A stretch of 27,132 nucleotides of DNA from Chitinispirillaceae bacterium (GCA_016926315.1 JAFGOU010000373.1:1-27132), one strand, 5' to 3'. Shown: positions 6,617 through 14,408, counted from the stretch's first letter. Notes: generated by a model not told the origin, from the letters alone. Program-made: numbers and translations.

Positions 6617-7684
6617 ATGACAATGAATGTATATCAAACCCTTCTCTCCGTCACCGGCCTTAAAACCCATTTCGAGGTCCGGTCGGACGGCTTTCTGACC
6701 AAAAAAAAGCATGTCCGGGCCGTGGACGGGGTTGATTTCACCATCCTGCGGGGAAAGACACTCGGCCTTGTGGGAGAGAGCGGCTGCGGCAAGACCACGG
6801 TGGGACGGACGATTCTCGGCCTGGTTCCCGCGACATCGGGCACGGTGCGGTTTGACGGGAACGACCTTTTCTCGCTTTCCCCGCGACAGTGGCGGCAGAT
6901 GCGCAGGCGGATGCAGATCGTGTTCCAGGACCCCCTGAGCTCGCTTGACCCGCGCATGACACTCGTTGACATAGTCGAAGAACCGCTCCTGGTGCACGGG
7001 TCGCTTGGCCGCAGGGAGCGACGGAGCCGGGTGGCCGAACTCCTGGAGCGGGTCGGCCTCTCCTCGCGGTACCTGAACCGCTACCCGCACGAGTTTTCCG
7101 GGGGCCAGCGCCAGCGTATCGGCATCGCCCGCGCGCTCGCGAGCGATCCGGATTTTATCGTGTGCGACGAGCCGGTGAGCGCGCTCGACGTGTCCATACA
7201 GGCCCAGATCCTGAACCTGCTCGACGATCTGCAGAAGGAGCTGGGCATCGCGTACCTGTTCATCGCGCATAACCTTGCCGTGGTCGAGCATTTTGCCGAC
7301 GAGGTCGCGGTGATGTATCTCGGCAAGATCGTTGAGAAGGCGGGCCGGGACGAACTCTATTCGAACCCTCTGCATCCCTATACCAAAGCGCTCCTTTCAG
7401 CGGTGCCGCAGCCCGACCCCCGAAGGAAAAAGAGCCGCCTGCGGCTCGGCGGCGAAACGCCGTCGCCAGTCGATCCGCCTCGAGGCTGCGCGTTCCATCC
7501 ACGCTGCGCGCTGACCAGAGAGCTGGCCAAAGCCGCTTCTTCGCAAGAGACAAGAGAAATCACTGATGGAGGCGAAAAAGCGCGTATCATGCAGAGGTGT
7601 GCTCTGGAGCGTCCCGCTCTTGTGTCCATGGGGAAGGATCCGATGCACACCTGCGCCTGTTTTTATGCATACCGCGACCAGTAA
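6617..7684 (+). CDS. oppF: Peptide ABC transporter ATPase, OppF type
   Basis: This second cytoplasmic ATPase of the transporter has 355 residues from this start. Walker A G-E-S-G-C-G-K-T is at 53-60, the signature F-S-G-G-Q-R-Q-R at 150-157, Walker B I-V-C-D-E-P at 171-176 and the H-loop His at 198. The C-terminal region has G-C-A-F-H-P-R-C and cysteines at 271, 277, 308, 326 and 328, like OppD. The start is uncertain: ATGs at 6617 and 6623 both give a normal OppF N-terminus, neither has a good ribosome site, and the open frame extends back to a TTG at 6554 inside AT-rich DNA that looks inserted. Insertion of the NYN segment may have displaced the original start signal. This is the last gene of the operon. 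Confidence 0.9.
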   Translation: MTMNVYQTLLSVTGLKTHFEVRSDGFLTKKKHVRAVDGVDFTILRGKTLGLVGESGCGKTTVGRTILGLVPATSGTVRFDGNDLFSLSPRQWRQMRRRMQIVFQDPLSSLDPRMTLVDIVEEPLLVHGSLGRRERRSRVAELLERVGLSSRYLNRYPHEFSGGQRQRIGIARALASDPDFIVCDEPVSALDVSIQAQILNLLDDLQKELGIAYLFIAHNLAVVEHFADEVAVMYLGKIVEKAGRDELYSNPLHPYTKALLSAVPQPDPRRKKSRLRLGGETPSPVDPPRGCAFHPRCALTRELAKAASSQETREITDGGEKARIMQRCALERPALVSMGKDPMHTCACFYAYRDQ

Positions 7685-7730
7685 CCAGGATGAACCCTGG
7701 TGAACAAAAGCTTGCTGCGGCCGTCTCGCC

Positions 7731-7760
7731 TTGACTCATCGGGCATGGACATGGTACAAT
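7731..7760 (+). promoter_or_regulatory. Sigma70-like promoter upstream of the CsgG-like gene
   Basis: TTGACT (7731-7736) and TACAAT (7755-7760) are separated by 18 bp, each one mismatch from consensus. Transcription would start near 7767, about 77 bases before the ATG at 7844. It lies between the end of the opp operon and the envelope module. Confidence 0.6.
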
Positions 7761-7843
7761 CATTTGGCCGCGAGCCAATGAAGTGGTCCTTGTAATACTA
7801 TCCTTCCAAAGCGGTCCGGCAGCGGCGTAGAAGGATTCCAGCC

Positions 7844-8548
7844 ATGGCAGGTTATTTCAGATACGCGGGAAGGGCGGCCGGCGCGCTGGCTGTAGTGGCG
7901 AGCATGCTCCTCAGCTTCTGCGCGACCGTAGCGACCGAAAAATCAACGGCCGCCAGGCAGGGCAAAGCGGTCCAGGACGAGCCGTATCCGGCGTATTCAG
8001 GGGAAAAGAAGCGGGTACAGATCATCCGGTTCGGCGTTCCTGCGGAGATCACGGCCCAGTACCCGGAACTTGCTGAAAAACGGGTCGGATGGGGGCTGTA
8101 CAATACCGTGATCGAGGAGCTGGACGCTTCGGGCCGGTTTACGTTTGTCGAGGAAAAAGCGGCAATCAGGGAACGGATCATGGAACAGTGGGCCCTGTCG
8201 CAGTCCGGTATCGTGGTGGAAGAGCAGCAGATTGACGAGTCGAGCGGGCTCTCCCTGCCCCAGTATCTCGTGTACGCCGAGCTGTTTGATTTCAGCGTGC
8301 GCACGGGCGAGACAATCGTGGGCGTGGCCATGCGCAAGGAGAACGTCACCCAGATCGGGGTCCAGATCAGGATCGTGGACGTGGCGACCGGCGAGTATGT
8401 GCCGAGCTCAGGAACCGGCGAGGCGACGACCGCCGCGACCTCGGTCTGGATCATGGCTGACCAGCCTTTTGACCAGTCGACCGTGGGGCTCGCCTCGAAA
8501 CGGGCGGTCCATGCGGCGGTCCTGGCAATGGTGAAAAAGATGGAGTAA
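7844..8548 (+). CDS. CsgG-like exported protein (first paralogue)
   Basis: This 234-residue exported protein has a signal peptide ending near L-L-S-F-C (Cys about residue 26); Phe before the Cys makes it a poor lipobox, so lipidation is uncertain. The mature part resembles CsgG/LpoB-type periplasmic domains: an early beta strand (V-Q-I-I-R-F-G-V), F-T-F-V-E-E-K-A-A-I-R-E-R (residues ~101-113), then Y-L-V-Y-A-E-L-F-D-F-S and Q-I-R-I-V-D-V-A-T-G-E-Y. It ends with a helix (S-K-R-A-V-H-A-A-V-L-A-M-V-K-K). The gene at 9905 shares the E-E-K-A-x-I-x-E-R motif and the end region, so the two are paralogues. AAGGA at 7831-7835 is well placed. CsgG itself forms the curli export pore, but this protein lacks obvious pore-forming strands; an outer-membrane-associated scaffold role is inference. 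Confidence 0.65.
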   Translation: MAGYFRYAGRAAGALAVVASMLLSFCATVATEKSTAARQGKAVQDEPYPAYSGEKKRVQIIRFGVPAEITAQYPELAEKRVGWGLYNTVIEELDASGRFTFVEEKAAIRERIMEQWALSQSGIVVEEQQIDESSGLSLPQYLVYAELFDFSVRTGETIVGVAMRKENVTQIGVQIRIVDVATGEYVPSSGTGEATTAATSVWIMADQPFDQSTVGLASKRAVHAAVLAMVKKME

Positions 8549-8660
8549 AAAAATCAAGCAACTACTGTTTTACTAACGTATTATTAAAGAACAGGATCGG
8601 GTAGTGAGGCCCGGATCGCGATGGGGAGGATATGATACAAGCCTTTTTAAGGGGGGATTC

Positions 8661-9893
8661 ATGAATCGTTGCCGGAACAGTTTCGTGTTAATAGGACTCG
8701 TCTCCATGGCCATCTGTGCGGTGGAGCCAAATGGATATTTTTACCCTGAAAGACTTCATCCGTGCACCGGTGATTCGATCTGGATTGTTGAGGAATGGAA
8801 CTTTAATGATCCACGCGGTGAATCTGTCACATTAACTGTTCTAGGGGTGACAAGAGAATGGACAGGAATGCAGTCTGCCGATTTTGAAACCTATTACAAT
8901 GAGCGGGATGAATTTATCAACGGCGTTATTGATCTCGCCGGGCTGCAGTGCGGGGGCAGCGGCGGCGCCACCAGCATTTCCGCCACCGTCATAACAACCA
9001 CCTTCAAGCAGGCCATTTTCACCAAAGCCGCACTGCCGCGTGTATCTTCGCCTAAACCTAAACCCTCCGGGGAACCGGACTCCCGGCAGCCAATACCGGG
9101 CAGGGTCAGTGAAATGGAGCAGGAGCTCGTGGAATTGGGCCAGAATGCGGAAGAGCAAAACGAAGATGCCCGGGCGGTTGACCTTGACGTGACCGAAAAA
9201 AGGCCCGGCAAGGGATCGCTCATGCCCACCAACCACGTGACTACCGACCTCGAATGGGGCATGTTCAAAAACAAGGGCGCCTCGGGCAACGGTTTTTACC
9301 TGCGCGCCGGCTACAGCCGCACGTTTGCCAATGACAAACTGACGATCGGCGGCACGCTTATCGCCAACACCATGATCATGATGGACAAGCTCTTTTTCAA
9401 CAATGCGCTCAATTGCTACGGCACCTTTTTGGTGAGCCAGTCCGCCGGCCTGGAGCGGAAGATCGGCGGATCGTTCAATGCCTTTATCGTCGACGGCGAT
9501 TTTGCCGGCGCTCCCCTGGGCATGAGCGCCGTGCTCAATTACAGCGACAACTGGTTCCTGTTTACCGACCATATCTTCACCTACGGTCTCATGGTGCAGG
9601 AGTCAATACTTGCCGATATCAAGACCACGCTGGTGACGGCCGGGATGCTCTATGGCCTGCCGCTTTTCCGGCGGTATGCGCTTAATGCCGACGTGATTTA
9701 CGCCTACAACGCGCTGACCATGGACAAGGACGGCATCATCACGCCGGACAATCCCATGATGCTGCAACCGGGCCTGTCATTCACCATCTTTTTCTCTCGG
9801 GCGTTCAGCCTTGATCTGGGCGGGAAAACCACCCTGCTGATCTCGGACTACAGTGACGTCATCCTGACGCTTGGCACCGTCATTCTTTTTTGA
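8661..9893 (+). CDS. Predicted outer-membrane beta-barrel protein
   Basis: This 410-residue exported protein is not one I recognise by family. It has a signal peptide of about 20 residues. Residues 22-135 are a soluble Cys-containing N-terminal domain, followed by a Pro/Ser/Glu-rich, charged linker (about 135-185) with a short helical stretch (S-E-M-E-Q-E-L-V-E-L). From about residue 195 there are alternating amphipathic strands rich in aromatic and glycine residues (G-F-Y-L-R-A-G-Y-S, L-T-I-G-G-T-L-I) ending in V-I-L-F. A terminal Phe after a strand is the usual barrel assembly signal. A strong AAGGGGGGA site precedes the ATG at 8661; the open frame extends upstream to 8604 without support. 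It lies between two CsgG-like genes, with only 11 bp to the next, so the three are likely co-expressed. The upstream third is less GC-rich than the barrel. Confidence 0.6.
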   Translation: MNRCRNSFVLIGLVSMAICAVEPNGYFYPERLHPCTGDSIWIVEEWNFNDPRGESVTLTVLGVTREWTGMQSADFETYYNERDEFINGVIDLAGLQCGGSGGATSISATVITTTFKQAIFTKAALPRVSSPKPKPSGEPDSRQPIPGRVSEMEQELVELGQNAEEQNEDARAVDLDVTEKRPGKGSLMPTNHVTTDLEWGMFKNKGASGNGFYLRAGYSRTFANDKLTIGGTLIANTMIMMDKLFFNNALNCYGTFLVSQSAGLERKIGGSFNAFIVDGDFAGAPLGMSAVLNYSDNWFLFTDHIFTYGLMVQESILADIKTTLVTAGMLYGLPLFRRYALNADVIYAYNALTMDKDGIITPDNPMMLQPGLSFTIFFSRAFSLDLGGKTTLLISDYSDVILTLGTVILF

Positions 9894-9904
9894 AAGGGAG
9901 AACC

Positions 9905-10546
9905 ATGCAGCGGACGCCGTTTGTGCTGGCAGCGGCGCTGTCAATCGTTTCGGGATCGGTGCTATGGGCAAAGGAACCGCAAAAGCCCGCCTGCGCGGTT
10001 ATCGGTTTTGTTAACCAGGTGAAACACAAGGAGTGGAAAGACGCGCGTGTCGGCATGGGCGTGCGCGCCATGCTGTCGCAGGCGGTCGCGGAGACCGGCC
10101 TGTTTGTCCTTCTGGAGGAGAAGGCGGAGATCAAGGAGAGGCTGGAGGAGATCGCCCGGAACGCATGGGCGTCGGGAAAGGACGATGAACCGTTCGAATC
10201 GGCGGCAGCGGAACTGCGGCAGAAGGGCGCGAGATTTATTGCCTCGGGCAGGGTTTTTTACTTTGGAAAGCCGCGCACGCGGGCGTCGGTCGGGCCGGCC
10301 CATTTAGCGCGTGATGAGGTGGTTATAAAGCTCGAAGTGGAGCTGTATGATGAAGCGCGCGGAAAGAGCATCACGGCCGTGGGTTCAGGAAAGGCGAAAA
10401 CCACGGCCGCCTCGGGCCTGTTCACCTATCACGGGGAAAACCTTGACGCCGACGCCTCGATGGTGGGAACCGCGACGAAAAAGGCGATCGATGACGCGGT
10501 TGCGGACATTGTAAAGAAATACCGAAAAAAGTACAACATGCGATAG
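9905..10546 (+). CDS. CsgG-like exported protein (second paralogue)
   Basis: This 213-residue protein has a cleavable signal peptide (cut near L-W-A-K, about residue 23) and a CsgG-like fold. After the opening strand A-C-A-V-I-G-F-V come a long helix (V-G-M-G-V-R-A-M-L-S-Q-A-V) and F-V-L-L-E-E-K-A-E-I-K-E-R-L. Then follow G-A-R-F-I-A-S-G-R-V, V-I-K-L-E-V-E-L-Y-D and a C-terminal helix (A-T-K-K-A-I-D-D-A-V-A-D-I-V-K-K-Y). Shared motifs make it a paralogue of the protein at 7844. The ATG at 9905 follows a GAAAGGGAGA site; the barrel gene ends 11 bp upstream. The stop codon lies within a palindrome (10543-10559) that also contains the stop of the converging gene. It may form an envelope complex with the barrel protein; this is inference from order only. 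Confidence 0.65.
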   Translation: MQRTPFVLAAALSIVSGSVLWAKEPQKPACAVIGFVNQVKHKEWKDARVGMGVRAMLSQAVAETGLFVLLEEKAEIKERLEEIARNAWASGKDDEPFESAAAELRQKGARFIASGRVFYFGKPRTRASVGPAHLARDEVVIKLEVELYDEARGKSITAVGSGKAKTTAASGLFTYHGENLDADASMVGTATKKAIDDAVADIVKKYRKKYNMR

Positions 10547-10559
10547 GCTCCATGCCTAT
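10543..10559. terminator. Palindrome spanning both stop codons of a convergent pair (weak terminator candidate)
   Basis: ATAGGC (10543-10548) and GCCTAT (10554-10559) are perfect inverted repeats with a 5-nt loop. The + strand TAG (10544-10546) and the - strand TAG (10556-10558) both sit in the arms, one in each. There is no adjacent T-run on either side, so termination is only a possibility. Confidence 0.3.
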
Positions 10560-11722
10560 TCCCCGCCTGCTTCCGCAACCTTGAGGCGCGCACTGCCGCT
10601 TGCGGACCCGGTCACCTGGAGCGTGGCGCCATCGGAAAGTTTCTTTCCGTCAACGCTTTCACAGAACCCGTCGCAGGTGCCCTTATACAGCACCTCGAGA
10701 TCGAGAAGCCCGGTGGACTGGTTCCAGCTCCGTTTGGTGACCGTGACCACGGACGGGCTCATGGCCGGCAGGCCGTCGATCACGGCCTTGGAAGTCTTAA
10801 AGGTTTTCACATCGCTTACGGTCACGGCCAGGGGCATGCCGTTATTGATCCGGTCCTGCCAGGACGCCACGATTTTTTCGAGCAGATGGCGGTCGAGCAG
10901 CTTTTTCGTGGCGGCCGCAATGGCCTTGGCGCCGCCGGATACCGGGTTTACGTGCGCCGTGGCGGCATGTTCGGTCTTGGCGGTGACGATCCCGGCGTTT
11001 GCGCAGTTGATCACTTTGAGCGAGACATCGGCCTGGCATGATTGCATGCCCCCGAGCTTTTTAGAGACGCCCTTTGCAACGCGGCTCACCGCGTTGCCCG
11101 TGATGATCATCTCCGCGCCGGCCTTTGCGCCGACGGCAGCGGCGGCCGCGGCGTTTCCGTTGAGCGCCTGTTGCGCCTGTTCCTGCTTTTTAAGCTGTTC
11201 CACGGCGGCCTGGTCAACCAGCGAAAATCCTTTTTCCGTAAGAAAGTTGATGATTGCGGTTTCAGCAAGGCTGCCCGATGCCGCGCTGTCTTTCATGTTG
11301 CTCTCCTTCATGAGCACCATGACGCGGGGTTTGTCCATGCTTTCCAGCAGTATGCGAAGCGCCATGAGATCGTCATTAATCTTCTGCTTCGACACAACGG
11401 CCTTTATTGTTACCGTGATTGCGCCGTCAGGGCCCTTTGATTCGGAGATTTTAGTCACCGATTTCACGGCGCCGACCGTGCGGGTAAGGATGACATCCTT
11501 GTTCACCATGAAATTTTTAATTTCGGTTTCGGATTGAAGGACCGTACCGATCCCCTTTTCAACCGCGGCACGCTTTGCATTGAGCATGGCTTCGGAAGGG
11601 TTCTGACCGATGCCCTCGGCTTCGACTTTGATATCGCCCGAAGACGGCTTGGGAGTTTTACCGGCAGAGGCCAGGGTAAAAGAAACGAAGAGAATGAGTA
11701 CCGTCATCAGTCTTATTTGCAT
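10556..11722 (-). CDS. Exported FlgT/LPP20-like protein with CsgG-like middle domain
   Basis: This 388-residue protein has a clear signal peptide (cleavage near A-S-A-G, residue 20). Residues about 30-110 match the pattern of LPP20/FlgT N-terminal domains: V-E-A-E-G-I-G-Q-N-P-S-E-A-M-L-N-A-K-R-A-A, then a second helix and V-T-V-T-I-K-A-V-V. Residues about 130-290 resemble a CsgG/FlgT middle domain (P-R-V-M-V-L-M, G-F-S-L-V-D-Q-A-A-V-E-Q-L, G-A-E-M-I-I-T-G-N-A). The C-terminus holds a small strand-rich domain with a C-D-G-F-C pair, possibly a disulfide. FlgT forms part of the Vibrio flagellar ring, but no flagellar genes are here. The ATG at 11722 has AAGGGGGG upstream. It is the last gene of a three-gene - strand operon and converges on the second CsgG-like gene. 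Confidence 0.65.
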   Translation of the reverse strand: MQIRLMTVLILFVSFTLASAGKTPKPSSGDIKVEAEGIGQNPSEAMLNAKRAAVEKGIGTVLQSETEIKNFMVNKDVILTRTVGAVKSVTKISESKGPDGAITVTIKAVVSKQKINDDLMALRILLESMDKPRVMVLMKESNMKDSAASGSLAETAIINFLTEKGFSLVDQAAVEQLKKQEQAQQALNGNAAAAAAVGAKAGAEMIITGNAVSRVAKGVSKKLGGMQSCQADVSLKVINCANAGIVTAKTEHAATAHVNPVSGGAKAIAAATKKLLDRHLLEKIVASWQDRINNGMPLAVTVSDVKTFKTSKAVIDGLPAMSPSVVTVTKRSWNQSTGLLDLEVLYKGTCDGFCESVDGKKLSDGATLQVTGSASGSARLKVAEAGGE

Positions 11723-11803
11723 AGTATAGCCCCCCTTGTATCGGATATCACACGGTATGGACTGCGTTATTGCCGTTTGATCTCAATCCGCAATCCGCAT
11801 TCA

Positions 11804-12628
11804 TCAATCTACAATTAACAGTATTCTGCACTCCTCCAGCACCGAATAATTGGCCGGATTGCCGCGGATGGCGGCCCCGTCTTTTTTCGAGATCATCACG
11901 TCCGAGACATGGTCGCCGGTGGCCTTGACGCCTTTTATGACGCGCGGTTTGGTGCCGATACGGTCGACCATTGCTTTGGCCTTGTCAAGACTCGGCACAT
12001 AGGCCGCGGCGCCCCATTTTACCGCCCAGGTCCGGCTGATGGTGGTGATGCCGTAAATCTCCTGTCCCCGTATATCCACAACAGAAGGCAGCATGGCGGG
12101 CTTGAGCCCGAGCCCGGTGCAATCAATAATTAGCCCGGTGAAGGAAGCCTTCTTTTTGCCGGTTTTGATTGCTTTTTTAATGGCGGGGGTATCGGTGACG
12201 GTCTTCGGCAGCACGTCCTGAGCAAGCCCGCCATCGAGCGGTATCTCCATTACCAGTTCAACCGTGGCGTCGCTCATATACTTTGGCTTTCCCTTTTGTT
12301 CGAATCCTTTCAGAAATCCTTCGATTTTAGCAGTTACGATGTCACCGGACATAATGCCGTTTTCAACCGTGGTTGCACTGGTAAGGGGAATACCTTTCAC
12401 GATCTCAAGGGCGTTACGCAGCGCGGTCATCTGGGCGGCGCGAAGGGCATTGGGCCGCGCGGCCGCTATGGGCACGTCCGGCGGCGGCGCGCCGATGCCG
12501 GTCGCGGTCACGGTCCGTGTGACCCAGTCAATCGCACCCCATTGCGTTTTGGTTTGCAGCGGACCTGACATCGCTGTCAGGGCAATACTGAGGATAAAGG
12601 CAAATGCTGTTCCGGGTTGTGCTCGCAT
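11804..12628 (-). CDS. LPP20-family-like exported protein
   Basis: This 274-residue exported protein has an N-terminal hydrophobic segment of about 20 residues without a lipobox Cys. The following W-V-T-R-T-V-T-A-T-G-I-G and the helix A-R-P-N-A-L-R-A-A-Q-M-T-A-L-R-N-A-L-E-I-V-K-G-I match the LPP20 (PF02169-type) pattern. A conserved-looking second half includes F-T-G-L-I-I-D-C-T-G-L-G-L-K-P-A-M-L-P-S-V, seen in LPP20-like proteins of Gram-negatives with unknown function. AAAGGAGACGGT gives a strong ribosome site for the ATG at 12628; the frame extends upstream to 12679 without one. It lies 58 bp after the FecR gene and 81 bp before the FlgT/LPP20-like gene on the same strand, so these three are probably one transcript. 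Confidence 0.65.
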   Translation of the reverse strand: MRAQPGTAFAFILSIALTAMSGPLQTKTQWGAIDWVTRTVTATGIGAPPPDVPIAAARPNALRAAQMTALRNALEIVKGIPLTSATTVENGIMSGDIVTAKIEGFLKGFEQKGKPKYMSDATVELVMEIPLDGGLAQDVLPKTVTDTPAIKKAIKTGKKKASFTGLIIDCTGLGLKPAMLPSVVDIRGQEIYGITTISRTWAVKWGAAAYVPSLDKAKAMVDRIGTKPRVIKGVKATGDHVSDVMISKKDGAAIRGNPANYSVLEECRILLIVD

Positions 12629-12686
12629 ACCGTCTCCTTTTTTCTGATCAGCTCGATGCGGTTCCGTTGTGTACATCAACTATCAG

Positions 12687-13415
12687 CTATTTTTTATCGA
12701 GTTTGGCATCCTGGTCCAGATTGTATTTGACCCAGGGATCCTGACGGTCCTTTTTCCGGTCAAACTGCCACTTCTTGAATGAGCCGGTTTTTTCCACCCG
12801 GATCTGCTGTCCCGCGACAATCGTGATCCACTCCTCGAGCGATACCTCCTGCGGTCCCTCGATTTCGACGGGTCCTTCCGCCTCGTGACGTCCCGGGGTG
12901 TCAGGTGTTGTTTTGCCGGGGACCGTGCCCGAATCGGCCGGTTTTACCTCGACCGTGCCTTCGTATACCAGCACATCGGTTGCCGAGTCCGCGGCCATGT
13001 CGACACGGAATATGGTCCCCCGTATGGCGGCGGCAGCGGTCGGTGTTTTGACGCCGAATTCGGTTTTGCCCGACGCGATTTTCTTCATGTTTGACCAGAC
13101 GCGACCGCGCAGGATAGCGGTACCGGAAGAGGGCGATGCCCCTCCATTTTCCTGCCTGCTGATAACCATGCTGGTCAGCTCGGCAACGCGAAGTACCCCG
13201 CCGTTATGCCACCGTATCTCGGCATGACTCTCTTTTTCAACGCGCAGCGTATCGCCGGCATAAAGTCTCGTGCCGATACGCACCGCTTTCCATCCCGGCG
13301 ACCGGCTGGCGCTGAGCTGGACCGACCCGATAAAGCCGGCAACGGTGCCGGCCGGATCGGCGGCACAGACAATCTGTGCGAGTGCCAATACGAAAATCAC
13401 GGAGGATGTTTTCAT
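12687..13415 (-). CDS. Exported FecR-domain protein
   Basis: This 242-residue protein starts with a signal peptide (cleavage near V-C-A-A, residue 18). Residues about 22-160 match a FecR domain: an opening strand (G-T-V-A-G-F-I-G-S-V-Q-L), then W-K-A-V-R-I-G-T-R-L-Y-A-G-D-T-L-R-V and A-E-I-R-W-H-N-G-G-V-L-R-V. The diagnostic F-G-V-K-T-P-T-A-A-A-A-I-R-G-T-I-F is followed by V-L-V-Y-E-G-T-V-E-V. It lacks the transmembrane helix of classical anti-sigma FecR proteins, so it is more like the secreted FecR-domain proteins found with surface-structure genes. The tail (about 165-242) is charged and probably flexible. It is the first gene of the operon with the LPP20-like genes. A TATAAT box lies about 50 bp upstream. 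Confidence 0.82.
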   Translation of the reverse strand: MKTSSVIFVLALAQIVCAADPAGTVAGFIGSVQLSASRSPGWKAVRIGTRLYAGDTLRVEKESHAEIRWHNGGVLRVAELTSMVISRQENGGASPSSGTAILRGRVWSNMKKIASGKTEFGVKTPTAAAAIRGTIFRVDMAADSATDVLVYEGTVEVKPADSGTVPGKTTPDTPGRHEAEGPVEIEGPQEVSLEEWITIVAGQQIRVEKTGSFKKWQFDRKKDRQDPWVKYNLDQDAKLDKK

Positions 13416-13463
13416 AGTTCAATTTCTTCGTATGCGCGTTGGCCGAACCGTACCGGGACCCTA

Positions 13464-13469
13464 ATTATA
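13464..13469 (-). promoter_or_regulatory. Candidate -10 box for the FecR/LPP20 operon
   Basis: The - strand reads TATAAT here, which would place the transcript start near 13457, about 42 bases before the FecR start. The matching -35 region is poor (TGGCTT at a 17-bp spacing), so the promoter may need an activator or an alternative sigma factor. Confidence 0.4.
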
Positions 13470-13672
13470 TCATTTAAGGCTGCCATAAGCCACCGCTCCC
13501 TTGCATGACGCACTTCATCCACGACAGCAGCAGGTTACGAAAGGGGAAACCGTTTGTCCGTAAAATAAAAGACGGCACCTCTGAGCCGGAAAGGCAAAAG
13601 CGATTCTGAAAAATCCGCGGGATAACGGACATCCGCGTTGAAGCCGCTTTTTCCAAAATTTAATTTCTTTCC

Positions 13673-14272
13673 ATGAATATTCTTATTGTTCTGGCTCACC
13701 CGAATCAGAGAAGTTTCAATCACGCCATTGCCCAGCGCGTCAGCGCAGCACTCAAGCGCAGCGGTCATACTGTTATTTTCCATGACCTGTATGCTGAAAA
13801 GTTCAATCCGCTTCTTTCGGTTGACGACCTGGTGAAAGATCGCATCCTTGACAGCAAGGCGCGGATTTACTGCGACGAACTGGAGGATTGTGATGGTCTG
13901 GTGTTTGTTCATCCGAACTGGTGGGGCGGGCCGCCGGCAGTTTTAAAGGGATGGCTTGACCGTGTACTGCGACCCGGTATCGCCTATGCATTCGATCCCG
14001 CTGATAGCGGGGGAGGAGTACCCAAAGGGCTTCTTACCGGAAAAACCGCGCTGGTCTTCAACACCGCCGATACTCCTGAAGCACGGGAACGGGAGGTGTT
14101 CGGCGATCCGCTTGAACAACAGTGGAAGAAATGCGTTTTTGAGTTCTGCGGTGTCACGAAATATCATCGGAAAACGTTCAGCGTGATCGTTGAGAGCAGC
14201 GCTGCGCAGCGCCAGGAGTGGCTTGCCGAAGCGGAGACCATCGCGCTTGGCTTATTCGCTGTTCCAGCCTGA
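13673..14272 (+). CDS. NAD(P)H:quinone oxidoreductase, flavodoxin-like fold
   Basis: This 199-residue cytoplasmic protein resembles the Flavodoxin_2 family (NQO1, KefF, MdaB, YabF), FMN/FAD-dependent two-electron reductases of quinones. The N-terminus M-N-I-L-I-V-L-A-H-P-N-Q-R-S-F-N is the phosphate-binding strand-loop. D-G-L-V-F-V-H-P-N-W-W-G-G-P-P-A-V-L-K-G-W-L-D-R-V (about residues 74-98) is the family hallmark, with P-G-I-A-Y-A-F shortly after. The length fits a complete member. No ribosome site precedes the ATG; instead an AT-rich stretch (13655-13670) with a TTTAAT lies immediately upstream, so the message may be leaderless or have a very short leader. It stands alone between the FecR operon (divergent) and the transglutaminase genes. 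Likely role: detoxifying quinones or redox stress. Confidence 0.85.
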   Translation: MNILIVLAHPNQRSFNHAIAQRVSAALKRSGHTVIFHDLYAEKFNPLLSVDDLVKDRILDSKARIYCDELEDCDGLVFVHPNWWGGPPAVLKGWLDRVLRPGIAYAFDPADSGGGVPKGLLTGKTALVFNTADTPEAREREVFGDPLEQQWKKCVFEFCGVTKYHRKTFSVIVESSAAQRQEWLAEAETIALGLFAVPA

Positions 14273-14313
14273 CCAGACACAACGCTGCCGCCCGTTGTCG
14301 CCCATATTTTACA

Positions 14314-14343
14314 TTGCAGAAATTTATCCTAACGTTGTATAAT
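14314..14343 (+). promoter_or_regulatory. Candidate promoter before the DUF3857-transglutaminase pair
   Basis: TTGCAG (14314-14319) and a perfect TATAAT (14338-14343) are 18 bp apart. The -10 box is embedded in the palindrome at 14334-14349. Transcription would start near 14350, about 60 bases before the ATG at 14409. Confidence 0.45.
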
Positions 14344-14349
14344 TACAAC
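14334..14349. promoter_or_regulatory. Palindrome overlapping the -10 box (operator candidate)
   Basis: GTTGTA (14334-14339) and TACAAC (14344-14349) are perfect inverted repeats around TAAT. The same CGTTGT half-site occurs exactly 40 bp upstream at 14293-14298, itself paired with ACAACG at 14279-14284. The position over the -10 box fits a repressor site. Confidence 0.45.
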
Positions 14350-14408
14350 ACCGCTGTGAAGAGCCGGAGCATCTCTTGCCACGCGAACTGAGTCTGCGGG
14401 AGTGCCGT

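Noticed and set aside
7684..7701. ACCAGG/CCTGGT inverted repeat at the oppF stop as a terminator
   Set aside because: The stem is only 6 bp with no T-run, so termination is not supported.
10581..11537. 318-codon open frame on the + strand opposite the FlgT/LPP20-like gene
   Set aside because: The - strand gene has a signal peptide, ribosome site and domain pattern; the + frame is Ser/Ala-rich without any of these.
14279..14298. ACAACG/CGTTGT hairpin as a terminator of the oxidoreductase gene
   Set aside because: Short stem and no T-run; it is better explained as one of two related half-site pairs near the promoter.
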